Source: Polaribacter sp. Q13
GTDB taxonomy: Bacteria > Bacteroidota > Bacteroidia > Flavobacteriales > Flavobacteriaceae
Direction: 5' to 3'
Assembly (NCBI RefSeq): GCF_016858305.2
Contig: NZ_CP074436.1
Location: 1,632,001-1,696,000, forward strand
DNA: 64,000 bases
Shown here: one piece after another, positions 61,112-64,000 of the stretch
How positions within the stretch are numbered: position 1 is the stretch's first letter
How the letters are laid out: the number at the start of each line of letters is the position of its first letter
Made by a program: the position numbers and the translations under genes
Notes under the pieces: model-generated
What the model was told of the DNA's origin: nothing
Seen by the model: the letters and a program-made list of their open reading frames with translations, nothing else
Databases searched by the model: none

Positions 61112-62143
61112 ATGGAAAAACAGGTTTATATATTAGGGATAGAATCCTCTTGTGATGATACTAGTGCTTCAGTAATTTGTAACGAAAAAATACTGAGCAA
61201 TGTTGTAGCTAACCAAGAAATACATTCTAAATATGGCGGTGTTGTTCCAGAACTGGCTTCTAGAGCACACCAACAAAACATTGTGCCTGTTGTACAACAA
61301 GCTATAGCGCAAGCAAACATTACCAAAGAAGATTTGTCTGCAATTGCATTTACGCGAGGTCCGGGCTTAATGGGATCTTTATTAGTGGGTACTTCTTTTG
61401 CAAAATCTCTAGCCATCGGTTTACAAATTCCTTTAATTGATGTAAACCACATGCAAGCACATATTTTATCGCATTTTATTGAAGAAGAAAATAGTAAAAC
61501 ACCACCTTTTCCTTTTATCTGTTTAACAATTAGTGGCGGACATACACAAATTGTTAAAGTGACCAATCATTTTGAAATGGAAGTTTTAGGAGAAACAATT
61601 GATGATGCTGTTGGTGAAGCTTTTGATAAATCTGCAAAAATTTTGGGTCTTCCTTACCCTGGAGGTCCATTAATAGACAAGCACGCAAAATTAGGAAACC
61701 CAAAAGCTTATCAATTTACAAAACCAAAAGTAGGCGATTTAGATTTTAGTTTTAGTGGATTAAAAACAGGTATTTTATATTTTATTCAGAAACAAGTTAG
61801 AATAAACCCAAACTTTATTGAAGAAAACTTAGATGATATTTGCGCTTCTATTCAGTATACTATTGTAGAAATCTTAATGGATAAGCTAAAAAATGCGGTA
61901 AAGCAAACAGGCATTAAACATATTGCTATTGCCGGAGGTGTTTCTGCAAATTCAGAAATTAGAAATCGTTTACAATTAGCCGAAAAACATTTTGGTTGGA
62001 CCACCTACATCCCTAAATTTGAGTATACCACAGATAATGCTGGCATGATTGCCATAACGGGATATTTAAAATACTTAAACAACAATTATTCTGATATTTC
62101 TGTAACGGCAAAAGCGCGTTTAAAAGTTTCAGAAAACTCATAA
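61112..62143 (+). CDS. tsaD: tRNA N6-adenosine threonylcarbamoyltransferase TsaD
   Basis: A 343-residue TsaD that transfers the threonylcarbamoyl group to A37 of ANN-decoding tRNAs. The N-terminus is LGIESSCDDTSASV, the metal-binding histidines are His113 and His117 (VNHMQAH), and GEAFDKSAKILGL, GGVSANSEIR and YTTDNAGMIA complete the ASKHA fold. Standard length. A long antisense frame inside it is a shadow. It is divergent from the tamB-like gene and followed after 50 bases by an LTA-synthase-like gene. Confidence 0.97.
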   Translation: MEKQVYILGIESSCDDTSASVICNEKILSNVVANQEIHSKYGGVVPELASRAHQQNIVPVVQQAIAQANITKEDLSAIAFTRGPGLMGSLLVGTSFAKSLAIGLQIPLIDVNHMQAHILSHFIEEENSKTPPFPFICLTISGGHTQIVKVTNHFEMEVLGETIDDAVGEAFDKSAKILGLPYPGGPLIDKHAKLGNPKAYQFTKPKVGDLDFSFSGLKTGILYFIQKQVRINPNFIEENLDDICASIQYTIVEILMDKLKNAVKQTGIKHIAIAGGVSANSEIRNRLQLAEKHFGWTTYIPKFEYTTDNAGMIAITGYLKYLNNNYSDISVTAKARLKVSENS

Positions 62144-62193
62144 TTTTTTATCACAAAAAGAAATCACTTAATAACAAACAGAAATTTAACTCC

Positions 62194-64000
62194 TTGAAAA
62201 CTTTAAAAAACAGACTTTTATTCAATATCTATTATTTTCTTTTATGGATTGGATACTTTGTATTTGCACGTTTATTTTTCTTACTATTTTATTTTGATAA
62301 AACGAAAGACCTAGGCATCTTAACTACCTTAAAAACATTTATTTACGGCTTACAACTAGACAGTTCTTTTGCGGCTTATTTATGTTTTATTCCTTTTTTA
62401 ATCATCATTTTTTCTGTTTTTACCAATTCAAAAAAAATTGGAACGATTATAAAATGGTATTCCGCAATTTTGATTATATTTTTAAGTTTATTATTAATTA
62501 TTGATGCTAATTTATATCAATCTTGGGGCACACGTTTAGACACTTCTTTATTAAAGTACTTGAATACTCCAGAAATTATGGTTGCTTCAGCATCTACTTT
62601 TCAACAGATTTCTGGAACTATTTTTTGGGTAATCACTTCTTTTATTTTTATTAAATTATTTAATAAAATTATTACCAAAAAAATTGATAAAATTGAACAA
62701 AGTTTTTGGCTACAATCTTTTGTTTTTTTATTGATAGCAGCGGCTTTAATTATACCTGTTAGAGGTGGTTTACAAACCATACCAGTTAACCAAAGTAACG
62801 TTTATTTTTCTAGCAAAATGTTTGCAAACCATGCATCCATAAACTACGCCTGGAATTTTTTTAATGCACTTACACATAAATCTAACACTACAAATCCTTA
62901 TAAATTTTTTGATGATAAAGTATCAAAAAGCTTAATCAATAAAAGAAGAAATCTACTTTTAACAGCAAATACAGATAGCATTTTAAACACCACTAAACCC
63001 AATGTAATTTTAATAGTTTGGGAAAGTTTAACGGCAAAAGTTGTGGGTTCTTTAGGCGGTGAACCTAATGTAACAGAAAACCTAAACAAACTTTCTAAAG
63101 AAGGTATTCTATTTACCAATTTCTACGCAAACGGAGATAGAACAGACAAAGGAATTCCTGCTATTTTAAGTGGTTACTACCCACAACCCACAGAAAGCAT
63201 TATGAAAATGCCGAATAAAACAAGAAGCCTACCCATGTTACCTAAAAACATGAATGATTTAGGCTATAATACTTCCTTTTATTATGGTGGAGATTTAAAT
63301 TTTGGGAACATGAACACCTATTTACGAAATGCCGGAATTACCGATTTTGTAGATGGAAGTTTTTTTGATAAAAAAGATTGGAATTCTAAATGGGGAGTTC
63401 ATGACCACGTGCTTATGCAACGTATTGCAGATGATCTCTCTAAAAAACAAAATGAACCTTTTTTTAAAATAGCCTTAACACTTACAAGTCATGAACCTTT
63501 TGAGTTTCCTGACACCTATAAATTTGGTAAAAAAACAGAAGAAGATAAGTTTAAAAGCGCCCATGCGTATACAGATAAAACCATCGGTAAATTTATCAAT
63601 TTTGCAAAACAACAACCTTGGTATAAAAACACCTTAATTATAATTTTAGCAGATCACGGACATAGAATTCCGGAACAAAAAGGACCTTTTAACGCAACTT
63701 CTAAATATAGAATACCCATGTTATGGTTGGGAGGTGCTTTAAATAAAAAAGGCATTGAAATTAACACTATTGCTAGTCAAATAGATTTGCCTTACACTCT
63801 TTTAGACTTAGTAAAAGGAAACAATGCGGAATTTAAATTTAGCAAAAACATCTTTAATACTTCTGATAAACAATACGCACATTATATTTACAACAAAGGG
63901 TTTGGCACACTTACTAAAAATGGGTTTTACTTATTCGATTATATGAGTAAAAAACCAACAGTAGAAGAAGGTACGGAAGCTCTAAAATTAGATTCTTTAG
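62194..64000 (+). CDS. LTA-synthase/sulfatase-family membrane protein (3' truncated by the window)
   Basis: The frame opens with TTG at 62194 and runs off the end (at least 602 residues). The first ~190 residues hold about five membrane helices (LLFNIYYFLLWIGYFVFARL and others). The rest is an alkaline-phosphatase-superfamily domain starting KPNVILIVWESLTAKVVGS. The likely nucleophile threonine is in GDRTDKGIPAILSG, and metal ligands are in SHEPFEF and ILADHGHRIP. LTA synthases use phosphatidylglycerol; Gram-negative relatives transfer phosphoglycerol or phosphoethanolamine to envelope glycans. No in-frame ATG occurs before residue ~128, so TTG is the best start. Confidence 0.88.
   Translation, partial: MKTLKNRLLFNIYYFLLWIGYFVFARLFFLLFYFDKTKDLGILTTLKTFIYGLQLDSSFAAYLCFIPFLIIIFSVFTNSKKIGTIIKWYSAILIIFLSLLLIIDANLYQSWGTRLDTSLLKYLNTPEIMVASASTFQQISGTIFWVITSFIFIKLFNKIITKKIDKIEQSFWLQSFVFLLIAAALIIPVRGGLQTIPVNQSNVYFSSKMFANHASINYAWNFFNALTHKSNTTNPYKFFDDKVSKSLINKRRNLLLTANTDSILNTTKPNVILIVWESLTAKVVGSLGGEPNVTENLNKLSKEGILFTNFYANGDRTDKGIPAILSGYYPQPTESIMKMPNKTRSLPMLPKNMNDLGYNTSFYYGGDLNFGNMNTYLRNAGITDFVDGSFFDKKDWNSKWGVHDHVLMQRIADDLSKKQNEPFFKIALTLTSHEPFEFPDTYKFGKKTEEDKFKSAHAYTDKTIGKFINFAKQQPWYKNTLIIILADHGHRIPEQKGPFNATSKYRIPMLWLGGALNKKGIEINTIASQIDLPYTLLDLVKGNNAEFKFSKNIFNTSDKQYAHYIYNKGFGTLTKNGFYLFDYMSKKPTVEEGTEALKLDSL

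Noticed and set aside
61126..61566. 146-residue frame on minus opposite tsaD
   Set aside because: Fully antisense to a conserved enzyme, cysteine-rich in a way explained by the complementary codons, with no promoter.

Overview
The window is a 64 kb piece of a low-GC chromosome from a member of the Bacteroidota, almost certainly a Flavobacteriaceae. The evidence is Bacteroidetes-type promoters (TAnnTTTG -7 boxes, sometimes with TTG/TTTG 17-22 bases upstream), TPR-LuxR and AsmA/TamB-like proteins of flavobacterial type, a sulfonolipid gene pair, menaquinone genes and very AT-rich spacers. A marine Polaribacter/Tenacibaculum-like organism is my inference from protein flavour, not a proof. No transposase, integrase, phage gene, CRISPR array, tRNA or rRNA is visible. 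Nearly all of it is conserved core genome; the unusual material lies in the spacers.

Layout. 1-5.2 kb: tail of an outer-membrane protein, a divergent dps/oxyR peroxide module, an ABC-F ATPase and a lipoprotein. 5.3-13 kb: DEAD-box helicase, alpha carbonic anhydrase, a PLP-enzyme pair best read as capA-capB (sulfonolipid/capnine synthesis), and a lipoprotein oligopeptidase. 13-19 kb: YbaB, two small membrane proteins, an AsmA-like protein, a membrane TPR-LuxR regulator. 19.4-32.5 kb: a heme cluster, hemF, hemE, hemL, hemB, a hemC-hemD fusion and hemA on the minus strand, then (divergent from hemA) an AraC regulator, a SpoU methyltransferase, a VOC protein, hemH and hemJ on plus. Apart from the shared glutamyl-tRNA synthetase this is the whole C5 route from glutamyl-tRNA to protoheme. 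32.5-40.3 kb: recR, a sodium symporter, a flavoprotein, pdxH, sixA, ppx/gppA, an OmpA-family protein, a thioredoxin. 40.8-46 kb: a menaquinone group (menE, menC, menA) with a CPBP protease, SRPBCC and metallo-hydrolase proteins. 46-53 kb: a two-gene Fe-S/membrane electron-transfer unit, an MCE protein, a cell-wall amidase and lptD. 53-64 kb: ridA, mgsA, gapA, pfkA, a 1470-residue TamB-like protein, tsaD and a truncated LTA-synthase/sulfatase-family protein.

Most noteworthy: (1) two predicted small-RNA loci 23 kb apart, each with a TAnnTTTG box, a hairpin and a terminator; one displays a loop with two C5 runs, the other a G5 loop, and nine bases are perfectly complementary, suggesting an sRNA/anti-sRNA pair; (2) a family of spacer elements with strict 7-bp periodicity but different unit sequences, some arranged as facing arrays; they include 22 perfect copies of one heptamer after lptD and related arrays immediately upstream of both hemE and hemL; (3) the capA-capB pair, with the predicted capA start inside a dispersed inverted repeat; (4) a decayed, internally deleted copy of the hemF 3' part beside intact hemF; (5) an ABC-F ATPase in which one of the two composite ATP sites has lost its sequence motifs. 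All RNA and repeat functions are inference from sequence alone.
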